Of a DNA stretch of 17,954 bases, positions 7,457 through 15,425 are shown piece after piece. The notes under the pieces were generated by a model. It did not search any database and had not been told where the DNA came from. It saw only the letters and a program-made list of their open reading frames with translations. Numbering within the stretch: position 1 is the first letter of the stretch; each line of letters starts with the position of its first letter. The translations under genes were made by a program, and so were the position numbers. Origin of the DNA: an uncultured Flavobacteriales bacterium. Its GTDB lineage: Bacteria; Bacteroidota; Bacteroidia; Flavobacteriales; UBA1820. Location of the stretch: NCBI GenBank assembly GCA_902478645.1, contig CABSLV010000033.1, positions 1 through 17,954 on the forward strand, given 5' to 3'.

Positions 7457-9064
7457 TTATCGTTTCCTCCTGCCGGGCAGCACCGAAAAAAGCAACAAAC
7501 CAGCAGCCACCCATACCGCCACCCGGGGAATGTAATCCCCATGACGGACATAAAACGTCGGCTTCCGCTCGGCAAGCACCAGCGTCCCTCGCAGTGCCCC
7601 CTGCTGTCCGTAAGGGATCACCCCCGTGATCCGTCCGTCGGGGGTCAGGAAAGCCGATACGCCCGTATTGGCCGAACGGATCACGGGAAGGCGTGTCTCG
7701 ATGGTCCGCAGACGAGCGATCCAGAGCATCTGCCGATGGCCTTCGGTATTGCCCCACCAGCCGTCGTTGGTAATGATGCACAAGGCATTGGCCCCTTTAC
7801 GCACATACCCGGCGACGAATTCCCCGAAAAGCGCCTCGTAACAGATGATCGGCGCCAGACGCATCGTCCCCCCTTGGGAAACGAACACCTCGCGGTCGTC
7901 CTGGGTAACGTTTGAGCCGGCCATACCGCCCATGTCGATCATTATATCGCCCAAGACACCCTCCAGCACGCTCCGGAACGGGAAACACTCCACCCCGGGC
8001 ACCAGTTTCGACTTTTCATAACGGTCCATGCCCTGCGTATCGATCTGCACCGCGCTGTTGTACACATCGTACCAGAAATCCCCGTAACGCGAACGGTTGG
8101 CCGTAGGAGTTGCCGAAGCCTCGTCGTAAAAATACCGCACGAACGAACTGCCCGTGACCACGGTCAAGCCTGCGTTGCGGGCGGAAAAAGCCCGCAGGGT
8201 GTCGAACACCGGATACCGTCCCGGACTGTCCACCTGCTTGTACTGCGAAAGGTAGGTCTCAGGGGCAGCGATCAGGCGCACTTGCGGGTCGAGCAGCGTA
8301 TCGACCACCTCGAACATCCGGGCCGCCATCGCCGAATCGGTGGCCGTGGTAAACTTTTCCCCGTAAGGGTCGATGTTGGGCTGAAGGGCTATGGCCTCGA
8401 TGCTCCGGCTGTCCTGGGGCGCGTCGCCCCGCGGAGTAACGGCCCACGAGAGGAGCATCGGCAGTACGACCACCCCGGCAAACACCCCTATCCGACGGTA
8501 CAGCACCTCCCGAGGACTTTGCCCGGCATAGGCCTTCCACGCATAGAAAGCCACGATGTTGGCCGCCAGCACCCAGAGGCTGCCCCCGAAAACGCCCGTA
8601 TATTCATACCACTGCACAAAGCCGGCATAGCGGGCAAAACCGTTGCCCAAGGTGAGCAGCGGCCAGGCCAGATCCCACTCGCTGTGCAGCTTCTCGAACG
8701 AAATCCACAGCGCGGCCCAAAAGATCATCCCCAGCAGGAAGCCCCGTCGGCGGGCCACCCAAAAACCGGCCATCGTTACCACGGTTACAAAGGCGGCATT
8801 GAGCAGAGCCGCCGCCACGAAACCGGGCCAGGTCGAATTGCGCAGCCAGAAGGTATCGACCACATTCCAGGTGAGAAAGGCCGTAAAGGTGATGAGCCAC
8901 AACAGGGCAAACGCATGGCGCGCCTGCGCGCGGAACAACTTGTAGGCCGCCACCCACAACGGGACGAAAGCCACGAAAATAAATGTCGGAGTACTCCACG
9001 ACAACCAGCCTAGAGCCAGCATCAGCCCCGAAAGCACCGCATACAACAAGAATGTCCCTACCAT
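7457..9064 (-). CDS. lnt: Apolipoprotein N-acyltransferase
   Basis: The 535-residue inner-membrane protein is Lnt, which N-acylates the modified Cys of diacylated lipoproteins, the last step of lipoprotein maturation in Gram-negative bacteria. The N-terminal part (about 1-210) is made of hydrophobic segments, and the rest is a nitrilase-fold periplasmic domain. The catalytic triad is visible: Glu269 (APETYL), Lys351 (EKSKLVP) and Cys408 (PIICYE), followed by ITNDGWWG at 431-438 and the conserved ARLRTIETRLPVIRSANTG. The start at 9064 is ATG and gives a hydrophobic first helix. The short region before it (9065-9187) has no clear promoter. Its likely substrates include the lipoprotein encoded at 11263-11676. 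Confidence 0.95.
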   Translation of the reverse strand: MVGTFLLYAVLSGLMLALGWLSWSTPTFIFVAFVPLWVAAYKLFRAQARHAFALLWLITFTAFLTWNVVDTFWLRNSTWPGFVAAALLNAAFVTVVTMAGFWVARRRGFLLGMIFWAALWISFEKLHSEWDLAWPLLTLGNGFARYAGFVQWYEYTGVFGGSLWVLAANIVAFYAWKAYAGQSPREVLYRRIGVFAGVVVLPMLLSWAVTPRGDAPQDSRSIEAIALQPNIDPYGEKFTTATDSAMAARMFEVVDTLLDPQVRLIAAPETYLSQYKQVDSPGRYPVFDTLRAFSARNAGLTVVTGSSFVRYFYDEASATPTANRSRYGDFWYDVYNSAVQIDTQGMDRYEKSKLVPGVECFPFRSVLEGVLGDIMIDMGGMAGSNVTQDDREVFVSQGGTMRLAPIICYEALFGEFVAGYVRKGANALCIITNDGWWGNTEGHRQMLWIARLRTIETRLPVIRSANTGVSAFLTPDGRITGVIPYGQQGALRGTLVLAERKPTFYVRHGDYIPRVAVWVAAGLLLFSVLPGRRKR

Positions 9065-9187
9065 AGCCCGAATCTCTATTATTGTTTATCTCTTTTGTTT
9101 GCCTTTTTTGCCCGCTTGTCCGTCTTGTTCTCTTCTCCCAGCACCATCCGCTTCCTTTCCGGCATCCTCTTTCCCGAAAGTGTCCGC

Positions 9188-9859
9188 TCACCGCACCCTC
9201 CGGGCGATCGTCAATCCGTCGCGCACCGGGAGCAATACCGTCTCGAAACGCGGATCGGAAGCCAGACGGCGGTTGAATTCCTGCACGGCTGCCGTATCGC
9301 GGTCGCCGGGGCGGGGTTCCCGAAGCACTTTTCCGTTCCACAACACGTTATCGGCCATCAGCACACCTCCTGTCCGCACCCGGGAAGCTACCAAATCGAG
9401 GTACTGCGGGTACTCCGACTTTTCCCCATCGACGAACACCAGGTCGAAATCGCCTTCCAAGGCCGGCACCACCTGCCGCGCATCGCCCACCACCATCCGG
9501 ATGCTGTCCGCACGCGGACTGCGGGCAAAGAACGAGCGGGCGAAGTCTTCGATCTCCTCGTTGCAGTCCACGGTGATCAGTTCCCCTTGTGCCGCAAGCC
9601 CTTCACTCAGGCACAAGGCGGAATAACCCGTGAATGTACCGATCTCCAGGATGCGCTGCGGACGCAGCAGGCAGGACACCATCGAGAGGATACGTCCCTG
9701 GTACTCGCCGGACAACATCCGCGGGTGGATGCTCCGCTGCCAAGTGGTGCGCACCAACTCCTCCAGCAAGGTTCCGCCCCGCGAGGAATGTTCCTCGGCG
9801 TAGTCCTCCAGCGGTCCGTACTCCGTTTGGGAAAAGTGTACTTGAAAGTCGTCTGCCAT
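9188..9859 (-). CDS. Class I SAM-dependent O-methyltransferase (catechol-OMT-like)
   Basis: The 223-residue protein belongs to the Methyltransf_3 family (catechol/caffeoyl-CoA O-methyltransferase-like), which uses SAM and a divalent metal to methylate hydroxyl groups of small molecules; the substrate here is unknown. SAM motif I ILEIGTFTGYSA lies at 70-81. FDLVFVDGEKSEY (138-150) carries Asp144, and GGVLMADNVLWNGKV (164-178) carries Asp170 and Asn171, which bind metal in relatives. The start at 9859 (MADDFQVHF) lies 14 bases after the M16 peptidase stop; longer in-frame starts would read back through that gene. The spacing suggests an operon with the peptidase. Confidence 0.92.
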   Translation of the reverse strand: MADDFQVHFSQTEYGPLEDYAEEHSSRGGTLLEELVRTTWQRSIHPRMLSGEYQGRILSMVSCLLRPQRILEIGTFTGYSALCLSEGLAAQGELITVDCNEEIEDFARSFFARSPRADSIRMVVGDARQVVPALEGDFDLVFVDGEKSEYPQYLDLVASRVRTGGVLMADNVLWNGKVLREPRPGDRDTAAVQEFNRRLASDPRFETVLLPVRDGLTIARRVR

Positions 9860-9873
9860 CGTTTTCCTGCCGT

Positions 9874-11130
9874 TTATCGTTTTTTTCTCTTGAACAACAA
9901 GGTCGTAAGCCGCTCGGGAGAAAAGACCTCGCAAGCCGTCTGCTGCAACTGGAGGGCGGTTACCGCCTCCACCCGGGCACAAGCCTGTTCGAAGGTGTCG
10001 GCCCGCCCGGTCTGCAGATACGACCGTCCGACCGAAAGCAGACTGCTCAATTCGTTTTCCGAGGCAATGGCCAACTGGCCGCACAACTGACGTTTGGCCT
10101 TGTGCAGCTGCAGAGTGCCCAGCGGTTCTTCCCGAAGGCGGCGCAACTCCCGGTAGGTGATCTCCAGGCTGCGCTCCAGAGTATCTTCGTCGGTAGCGAA
10201 ATACACCCCGGAGATCCCCGTATCGGAATACGCCGTATAAAATGCCTCGACGCTGTAAGCCAGCGCATAGCGTTCCCGGAGCGAGAGGTTCAGCCGCGCA
10301 CTCATCGGCGCCCCGCCCAGCACGTTGGTCAGCAGGGCCATCGCTGCGTTTTTTTCGTGCGTGGCCGAAAACGATGGCGCCGCCAGGATCGCATGGCACT
10401 GGTGGATGTCCATTTCCTTTTCCTGCTGGAGAGGATGGTACTCCGCCGGGGGCTTCCGCCCGAGGGCAAGGATGGGCCGGGAGAAGATTTGCGGATAACG
10501 CGCCAGGTATTTTTCCGCCTCCTCACGCACGCGCTCGGGGGGCACATCGCCCGAAAAGCAGATGAGCATGCGCTGCGGGGAAAAACAACGGCGCAAAAAC
10601 GCCAGGATGTCTTCCCGGGTAAAACGGCGCAGGGTTTCTTCCGTCCCGAGGATGGTACGCCCCAGCGGATTGCGGGCGAAGACCAGTTCCTCGACCTGCT
10701 CGAAGATCAGTTCGTCGGGCGATTCGAGGTACGAATGGATCTCGTCGGCCACCACGTCCTTTTCCTTCTCGATCTCCCGGGAAGGATACGTAGTCGCAAA
10801 AGCGATATCGGCAAACAGTTCCATCGCCCGTCCCAAATAACCCGGGCGGAACGAGCCGTGCAAACAGATGTTTTCCTTGGTCGTAAATGCGTTGATCTCC
10901 CCGCCGACATCTTCCAGGCGCGCCAGAATGTGGTACGGACGGCGCGAACGGGTTCCCTTGAACAGACAGTGTTCGATGTAATGCGCCATCCCATGCTCCC
11001 GGGCAAGCTCGTCCCGCGAACCGATGTCGAACAAAAAAGCCAGATGGGCGATCTTCCGCTCCGTGCGGCGGCAATACAGCCGCACCCCGGAAGAAAGGGT
11101 ACCATAAACCGATGACGTCTCGTTTTCCAT
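9874..11130 (-). CDS. M16 (insulinase/pitrilysin) family zinc metallopeptidase
   Basis: The 418-residue protein is an M16-family peptidase of the processing-peptidase-like subfamily. The inverted zinc motif HxxEH is present as His50-Tyr-Ile-Glu53-His54 within GMAHYIEHCLFKGT. Glu130 (VADEI), 76 residues after His54, is placed to be the third zinc ligand. This half is therefore catalytically complete, and a C-terminal domain of the same fold follows. There is no signal peptide, so it is probably cytosolic. The start at 11130 (MENETSS) was preferred over the ATG at 11151 because the promoter box TACCTTTG at 11149-11156 overlaps the latter. The O-methyltransferase follows 14 bases downstream. The natural substrate cannot be inferred. 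Confidence 0.93.
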   Translation of the reverse strand: MENETSSVYGTLSSGVRLYCRRTERKIAHLAFLFDIGSRDELAREHGMAHYIEHCLFKGTRSRRPYHILARLEDVGGEINAFTTKENICLHGSFRPGYLGRAMELFADIAFATTYPSREIEKEKDVVADEIHSYLESPDELIFEQVEELVFARNPLGRTILGTEETLRRFTREDILAFLRRCFSPQRMLICFSGDVPPERVREEAEKYLARYPQIFSRPILALGRKPPAEYHPLQQEKEMDIHQCHAILAAPSFSATHEKNAAMALLTNVLGGAPMSARLNLSLRERYALAYSVEAFYTAYSDTGISGVYFATDEDTLERSLEITYRELRRLREEPLGTLQLHKAKRQLCGQLAIASENELSSLLSVGRSYLQTGRADTFEQACARVEAVTALQLQQTACEVFSPERLTTLLFKRKKR

Positions 11131-11148
11131 GCCGTTTCCGATAGGAAG

Positions 11149-11156
11149 CAAAGGTA
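11149..11156 (-). promoter_or_regulatory. Bacteroidetes-type -7 promoter element for the M16 peptidase operon
   Basis: The minus-strand sequence TACCTTTG matches the Bacteroidetes -7 consensus TAnnTTTG at all six fixed positions and lies 18 bases before the chosen start of the M16 gene, which would give a very short leader. No good TTTG -33 element is seen 19-21 bases upstream. The region there is occupied by a C/G hairpin at 11173-11187. Confidence 0.55.
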
Positions 11157-11198
11157 CGGATTTTTGTCCGATTCCCCCGAAGGGGGACGGTAACGTCA

Positions 11199-11243
11199 GA
11201 GGCGTTCAGCGCTGCGCCCTGCGGGCGCAGCGCTGAACGCCTC
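11199..11243 (-). terminator. Perfect 21-bp hairpin after the META lipoprotein gene
   Basis: Bases 11199-11219 pair without mismatch with 11223-11243 around a 3-base loop. The hairpin starts about 20 bases past the lipoprotein stop codon in the direction of transcription and lies upstream of the M16 promoter, where a terminator is expected. There is no T tract after it. Termination through the stem alone, or protection of the transcript 3' end, is inferred. Confidence 0.65.
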
Positions 11244-11262
11244 CCATACTACTGCACGCGGA

Positions 11263-11676
11263 TCACTTGGCCCGCACGCCCTCTATCTTCAAGCCGTCTT
11301 CCGTGGTGAGGGTAAGACGGTTGCCCCTGACCTCAAACTTCTTTACCTTGACGATCTCCCGGGCCAGGAGCTGCTCCTGTTCGGCCTTGTTGTGGCAGTA
11401 CATCCGGGTCATTCCCACGTTGCCTACCACCTCGATATCCGGTCCCTCGCTGAGATACTGCCCGAAATAACGGTTGCAACCCGTCGAACCGAAGAATTGC
11501 CCGCTCTTGGCGAAGGTGATGTCCGGCCGGCCGTCCTTGTCGGTATCGTACCCCCCGATCGAAACGATCACATAAGTAACGTCCTGCGGCAAAGCCACAT
11601 TCCGCTGGGTTGCACATCCCGTGGCGAGCCACCCCGCCCACAGCGCAACCGCCGCCAGCCACATGCTTTTTTTCAT
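11263..11676 (-). CDS. META/HslJ-like domain lipoprotein
   Basis: The 137-residue protein begins MKKSMWLAAVALW and has a lipobox LATGC with Cys21, so it is a predicted lipoprotein and a plausible Lnt substrate. The mature part resembles the META/HslJ domain: the pattern GCNRYFGQY (66-74), a spacer, then GMTRMYCHNKAEQE (88-101) and a C-terminal RGNRLTLTTEDGLKIEG strand pair. HslJ relatives are linked to resistance to stress or to novobiocin, but the molecular function is unknown. The start at 11676 gives the signal peptide; codons further upstream would read into the promoter region. It is divergent from recR, and a large hairpin follows its stop. Confidence 0.82.
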   Translation of the reverse strand: MKKSMWLAAVALWAGWLATGCATQRNVALPQDVTYVIVSIGGYDTDKDGRPDITFAKSGQFFGSTGCNRYFGQYLSEGPDIEVVGNVGMTRMYCHNKAEQEQLLAREIVKVKKFEVRGNRLTLTTEDGLKIEGVRAK

Positions 11677-11730
11677 ACCGTACTTTTTCGTAATTTTACA
11701 CCCTGCGTGCTTTGTCGGGTGAGTACCCCA

Positions 11731-11738
11731 CAAATGTA
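11731..11738 (-). promoter_or_regulatory. Bacteroidetes-type -7 element upstream of the META lipoprotein gene
   Basis: TACATTTG on the minus strand matches TAnnTTTG exactly and lies 55 bases before the lipoprotein start, in the AT-rich divergent region shared with recR (11677-11781). The nearest TTTG further upstream is only 13 bases away (11752-11755), too close for a normal -33 element, so the call is moderate. No equally good element was found for recR on the plus strand. Confidence 0.5.
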
Positions 11739-11781
11739 CATTATTTTTTTCCAAATTTATACCTTGTAACACAACGTCCCG

Positions 11782-12393
11782 ATGGACTATCCCTCCAAAA
11801 TATTTTCCCGCGCCGTCCAGCAAATCGCCACCCTGCCCGGAGTGGGCGAAAAAACCGCCCTGCGCATGGCTCTGCACCTGCTGCGCCAAGACCCCGAACA
11901 GGTCCGCAGTCTGGCCCAGGCCCTTACCGACCTGACCGAGCACATCCACCGCTGCACCCATTGCCACAACCTGTGCGACGCGGAAGTCTGCGACATCTGC
12001 TCCGACTCCTCGCGCGACCTTTCCACCGTCTGCGTGGTGGAAGACGTGCGCGACGTGATGGCCATCGAACAGACCGGACAATACCGGGGCGTATATCACG
12101 TGCTGGGCGGACGCATCTCGCCGATGGAAGGCATCGGCCCCTCCGACCTGCAGATCGCCTCGCTGTGCCAGCGTGTGGCGCAGGAAGAACTCTCGGAACT
12201 CATCTTCGCCCTCTCATCCACCATCGAAGGCGACACCACCGCTTACTATATCTACAAGATGCTCCCCCGCAAGGACCTGCGCATCTCCTCCATCGCCCGC
12301 GGAGTATCGGTAGGCGAAGAGCTGCAATACACGGACAACGCCACCCTGGGCCGTTCGCTGACCAACCGCATCCCCTACGAAGGTTCCCTGTAA
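11782..12393 (+). CDS. recR: Recombination mediator protein RecR
   Basis: The 203-residue protein is RecR, which works with RecO and RecF to load RecA on single-stranded gaps during recombinational repair. A helix-hairpin-helix with LPGVGEKTALRMA lies at 18-30. The four-Cys zinc motif uses Cys58, Cys61, Cys70 and Cys73 (CTHCHNLCDAEVCDIC). The Toprim domain begins with VCVVED at 83-88 and includes YRGVYHVLGGRISPMEGIGP (101-120). The length is typical. It is the only plus-strand gene in the window. It is divergent from the lipoprotein gene and convergent with the phage-derived block, whose last stop lies 73 bases beyond the recR stop. Confidence 0.97.
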   Translation: MDYPSKIFSRAVQQIATLPGVGEKTALRMALHLLRQDPEQVRSLAQALTDLTEHIHRCTHCHNLCDAEVCDICSDSSRDLSTVCVVEDVRDVMAIEQTGQYRGVYHVLGGRISPMEGIGPSDLQIASLCQRVAQEELSELIFALSSTIEGDTTAYYIYKMLPRKDLRISSIARGVSVGEELQYTDNATLGRSLTNRIPYEGSL

Positions 12394-12398
12394 CGCAT

Positions 12399-12440
12399 CC
12401 AGCCCTTTTCGGGGGACTTCCGTCCCCCGAAAAGGGCTGG
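12399..12440. terminator. Perfect 19-bp hairpin between convergent recR and the phage block
   Basis: Bases 12399-12417 pair without mismatch with 12422-12440 around a TTCC loop. The hairpin begins 6 bases after the recR stop and lies 26 bases beyond the stop of the convergent tail-tube-like gene. This is a natural place for a bidirectional terminator. No long T tract follows on either strand. Confidence 0.7.
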
Positions 12441-12465
12441 CTTGCCCGGGCTATCCGCGCCCCCT

Positions 12466-12960
12466 TTACGCATCGACCGGTTTCGGACGGGCGATGATCC
12501 GCGGCTTGTCCTCCGCTTTGAACACCGTCGCCGTAACCGTGATCAGGAAAAGCCCCGAACGGGAAAAACTGTCGTTGAGCTTGGCCACCACCGAAGCGCG
12601 GGGGATCTCGATCTGCAAGCCCGACTTGGGCGTTACCCGAACACTCAATTCCACCGTCGGATTGACATCGGGCGCATTCCACGCCCCGCTTTCGAGGTCT
12701 TTCGTCCCGCCCATCAGCTCCACCAAAGCATCCACATCGGCATCCATGATGGAAAACGTCAGAAGGACCTTTCCCCCTTTCGAAACCGAGACCACCGGCA
12801 CGTCGCTCTCCTCGGCGTAATGGTCGATCACCTCCGGCTCGTTCTGGGTGAGCATGCACGAATCCTGATAGGTCATCCCCAGCGTCTTGTACTGGTCTTC
12901 CGTTTCCTCCGTTTTTTTGATTTCGATCTTGGAAAGACCGAATGTTGCTACACTTGCCAT
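12466..12960 (-). CDS. Putative phage tail tube protein
   Basis: The 164-residue protein was not recognised with certainty. It is predicted to be mainly beta-rich, with alternating polar and hydrophobic strands (about 65-90 and 110-160) and little helix, as in tail tube proteins. Its place as the last gene of the block, just after the tail-terminator candidate, matches lambda V and SPP1 gp17.1. The start at 12960 (MASVATFGL) gives a compact product after a purine-rich leader, and a longer in-frame start would overlap the preceding gene. In intact siphophages or myophages the chaperone and tape-measure genes come next; here recR and its terminator hairpin follow. Another structural role, such as a decoration protein, is possible. 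Confidence 0.55.
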   Translation of the reverse strand: MASVATFGLSKIEIKKTEETEDQYKTLGMTYQDSCMLTQNEPEVIDHYAEESDVPVVSVSKGGKVLLTFSIMDADVDALVELMGGTKDLESGAWNAPDVNPTVELSVRVTPKSGLQIEIPRASVVAKLNDSFSRSGLFLITVTATVFKAEDKPRIIARPKPVDA

Positions 12961-13006
12961 AATTTCATTTCTTTTTTTGTTGTTGTTAAACCGTTCTCCC
13001 GCTCGT

Positions 13007-13414
13007 TTACGCCCCGGCCCGCAGGCTGACCGACACCTCCATCTCGGCGCAGAACATCTCGCCCTGCGAAGAAAAGGTCTGCGCGTCCACCCACGTGAGG
13101 CACCCTTCGGAAAAGACCTCGTCCAAGGCATCGAAGACCTTCGAACAGAGGTATTCCAAGCGTTTGTAATCCGGGATCAGTTCCACCGCATCGCCCCGGT
13201 CGGAAAACACCGGCGAAGTGTACAGCACCACCTGCGCCTTGGCCACCGCCCCCGGTTCCAGCAGGGCACCCGAAGCCTGGATCACGATGTCTTCCTTGTC
13301 GGAATTGACCGGACGGGCATCCTTGTACAGCCCGCCGGTGATCTCCCGCACCACGTCCAGACCCGCCAACCTCCGATACAGGAGCGTTGCGATCGAAAAA
13401 GTCGATTTTTTCAT
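13007..13414 (-). CDS. Putative tail terminator/tail completion protein
   Basis: The 135-residue protein has an N-terminal helix (4-16) and a mixed alpha/beta pattern in which a helix (about 84-103) lies between strands. This suits the gpU/SPP1 gp17 tail-terminator fold; its length is also close to that of SPP1 gp17. It follows the stopper candidate and precedes the tail-tube candidate, the position of a tail terminator. No specific motif was recognised, so the call rests on order and shape. Its job would be to cap the tail tube and join it to the head neck. The start at 13414 (MKKSTFS) is the first ATG after a short, AT-rich spacer. Confidence 0.5.
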   Translation of the reverse strand: MKKSTFSIATLLYRRLAGLDVVREITGGLYKDARPVNSDKEDIVIQASGALLEPGAVAKAQVVLYTSPVFSDRGDAVELIPDYKRLEYLCSKVFDALDEVFSEGCLTWVDAQTFSSQGEMFCAEMEVSVSLRAGA

Positions 13415-13472
13415 GTTTCTTCTCTCGTTTTTTCACCACATCCGCCGGACGGCACCGCCCCACGGACGATCT

Positions 13473-13802
13473 TCATATCCACAGTTTGCATCCCAGCGGC
13501 CCCGAGACAAAATCGGCCACACAACCGCTGGCCACCCGTTCGTTTCCCTGGCGGGAATACACCCGCACGGGCGTTCCCAACTTCAGCGCAGGCGTCCCGG
13601 CCGGAAGGTACAGCACATAGCTGAAACGATACTCCGTTCCCCCTTGCAGACGGACCACCTGTCCCGAACCGTTGCGCACGGCCCGGCAGATCGCATACTC
13701 GGTCTCCTGAGCCGGAGCCGGGTCGTAATCGCCCGAGGGATCAGTCGTCGCATCCCCCGGCGGGATCACCGTCAGAATATCCGGATACAGATCGAACATC
13801 AT
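13473..13802 (-). CDS. Putative head-tail stopper (head closure) protein
   Basis: The 109-residue protein is predicted to be mostly beta, with a proline-, aspartate- and alanine-rich loop at about 18-33 and strands from about 40 to the end. Small beta-barrel stopper proteins such as SPP1 gp16 (of about the same length) and lambda gpFII occupy the same position between adaptor and tail terminator. No specific motif was recognised. The start could be ATG at 13802 or the adjacent ATG at 13799. The gene lies 38 bases after the adaptor candidate. Confidence 0.48.
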   Translation of the reverse strand: MMFDLYPDILTVIPPGDATTDPSGDYDPAPAQETEYAICRAVRNGSGQVVRLQGGTEYRFSYVLYLPAGTPALKLGTPVRVYSRQGNERVASGCVADFVSGPLGCKLWI

Positions 13803-13840
13803 CGCGTTTCCTCCTCGTTTCCAACTTTGTTCCCCGACCC

Positions 13841-14161
13841 TTACCAGATATCCGAACTGTCGCGCACCGCATCGCGGAAAATCCCCGGATGCTCTCCCGC
13901 AGGATCGTACTGCCGGTAGAGGCTCTCGGCCAAGGTCGTCAGCAGACTTCTGTCGGCCACCGTGAGCGAAAAACCATCCATCGCCACATCGGGCGACACG
14001 GCCAGTGCCATGTACACATCTGCCCGAGCCAGCATGAACTCCGGCGTCTGTCCCGTGTACGGGGCCTCCGGGGTCAGCTTGCGGTCTATCACTATGCGCT
14101 CCAGCGCCGTTTCATCCAGCGGATAGCCCACCGCCATCCGCAAAGCTTGTAATACCGTCAT
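13841..14161 (-). CDS. Putative head-tail connector/adaptor protein
   Basis: The 106-residue protein is predicted to be largely helical, with helices at about 2-10, 17-26, 42-54 and 65-83. That is the usual build of the HK97 gp6/SPP1 gp15 adaptor family, ring proteins that bind under the portal. It is the first gene after the capsid gene, where adaptors are found. An adaptor needs a portal to bind, yet no portal is encoded nearby. The start at 14161 is preceded by a GAGGA-type ribosome-binding sequence. The call rests on order, length and helical pattern, not on a recognised motif. Confidence 0.5.
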   Translation of the reverse strand: MTVLQALRMAVGYPLDETALERIVIDRKLTPEAPYTGQTPEFMLARADVYMALAVSPDVAMDGFSLTVADRSLLTTLAESLYRQYDPAGEHPGIFRDAVRDSSDIW

Positions 14162-14209
14162 GATCGGTCCTCGTCTTGTTTTATCGGTTTCACTGTTTTC
14201 TTTCTTCAG

Positions 14210-14248
14210 AAAAAAAGGGGAGCGGGCTGCCCCGACGAGGGCTTCCCC
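14210..14248 (-). terminator. Hairpin with T7 tract after the major capsid gene
   Basis: On the minus strand 14248-14241 pairs with 14223-14217 (seven pairs, one bulged base) around a 17-base loop, and a run of seven T follows at 14216-14210. This is the best classical Rho-independent terminator in the window. It lies about 70 bases after the capsid stop and before the adaptor gene. Partial termination here would lower expression of the neck genes relative to capsid. A second 6-bp stem lies just ahead of it (14257-14262 with 14274-14279). Confidence 0.6.
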
Positions 14249-14314
14249 ATTCTTCTCCGGAGCATCATCGACCCTCCGGCAGCCTCACTCCCCGACACAC
14301 ATTCACTTTCCGTC

Positions 14315-15397
14315 TTATTCTCCCTGACCGGCCAAGGTATCGAACAGGAAGCAACGGTCGGCATTGCCCCACACCGGAATCGCATTGGCAATCCCCTTGG
14401 TTACTTCCGTCACCGGATCCTCGGTCGAGTATTTCTTGATCAGAATGTGTTCGCGTTTGACCTTCGTAGCCACGCTGTCGGTAACCATCTCGTCGGCCAT
14501 CGGACCGTGGTACGTGTACCCGCAGGCCAACTCCGGCACGAAAGTTACCACGCCGCGCTCCCAAGGATTGACCGTGGTGCGCTGCCCGGACTGTCCCTCG
14601 AGGGTAACATACGTATCGATCAGACGGATCTCGGGCAAACGGTGCGCCTTGAGGGCAATGTTCACCTCGTCCACATTGGGGATCTTGAGCCGGCCCACCT
14701 GCGGCACCCACGACGAGCAGAAATCGATCGCCTCGTCGGAAGCCATCATCGCGTAGAACGTCTCCAGGTCCATGAACATGTACTTGAGCAGCATACCCCC
14801 GCCCACGCCTTTGGCCACCACCGAACGGATGTCCGAGATCGGAGTAGCCGAAGCGGCATTTTCCTCGTTCCAGGCCGTCGTCGCTTTCAGCTTGTGCTCT
14901 TCGGGCACCCCGAAATCGACCGTCGTCTCGGTTACCGTCCCGGCATTGTTCGAACTATCGAGCACGAACCCTCCGGTAGAAAGTGCCCGCAGGGCTAGCC
15001 ATTCCAAACGGGCATTGACCCCCTTGAAGCAAAAATCGGTATCGGCATATACCCAGTTCATCAGCGCGCGCTGGCCCTCCTCGCTGCTGTAGTAGTACTG
15101 CAGGTGCTGGTACTCGTTCAGGTCGGTCTCTTCCTTGACCCGGACGATCTCGATCTTGGGGATCTTGCCCGTCAGGCGTTCGATCACATTGCGCGTCTTT
15201 TTCTGCGCAGCCACATTGTAGGACACCACATCGGCCGCCACATTGATGCCGTAGTCGCCCGAAAGCGCCCGCCAGGTAAGCGTCGGGGTGAACATCACCG
15301 GAAAGATGGACGGGTAGTAAAAATCGTCCAGCGTGTAGGCGTCCACCACCGCCTGGAGATCGTTCTCGGAAATTTCCTTGATCAAAGTCTTTTTCAT
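14315..15397 (-). CDS. Phage major capsid protein, gpE-like (Phage_cap_E family)
   Basis: The 360-residue protein resembles the lambda gpE-type major capsid family, an HK97-fold shell protein; lambda gpE itself is 341 residues. Supporting features are an N-terminal segment with LDDFYYPSIFP and FTPTLTWRALSGDYG (about 23-50), a region with RLEWLALRALSTGGFVLD (145-162) like the family's W..KAL.TG.. pattern, and a C-terminal half with strand-rich GVVTFVPELACGYTYHGP. It is flanked by the scaffold-like gene upstream and neck genes downstream. There is no N-terminal prohead protease signature or protease gene. The start at 15397 (MKKTLIKEI) follows an AAGAAG leader. Identification by pattern is good but was not confirmed by a profile search. 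Confidence 0.8.
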   Translation of the reverse strand: MKKTLIKEISENDLQAVVDAYTLDDFYYPSIFPVMFTPTLTWRALSGDYGINVAADVVSYNVAAQKKTRNVIERLTGKIPKIEIVRVKEETDLNEYQHLQYYYSSEEGQRALMNWVYADTDFCFKGVNARLEWLALRALSTGGFVLDSSNNAGTVTETTVDFGVPEEHKLKATTAWNEENAASATPISDIRSVVAKGVGGGMLLKYMFMDLETFYAMMASDEAIDFCSSWVPQVGRLKIPNVDEVNIALKAHRLPEIRLIDTYVTLEGQSGQRTTVNPWERGVVTFVPELACGYTYHGPMADEMVTDSVATKVKREHILIKKYSTEDPVTEVTKGIANAIPVWGNADRCFLFDTLAGQGE

Positions 15398-15425
15398 CTT
15401 CTTGTAAAATTGTTAATACGTTACA

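Noticed and set aside
11173..11187. Short C/G hairpin (TCCCCC-GAA-GGGGGA) upstream of the M16 gene as a second terminator
   Set aside because: The stem is only 6 bp, it overlaps the expected -33 region of the M16 promoter, and no T tract follows it on the minus strand. It could equally be a regulatory or chance structure.
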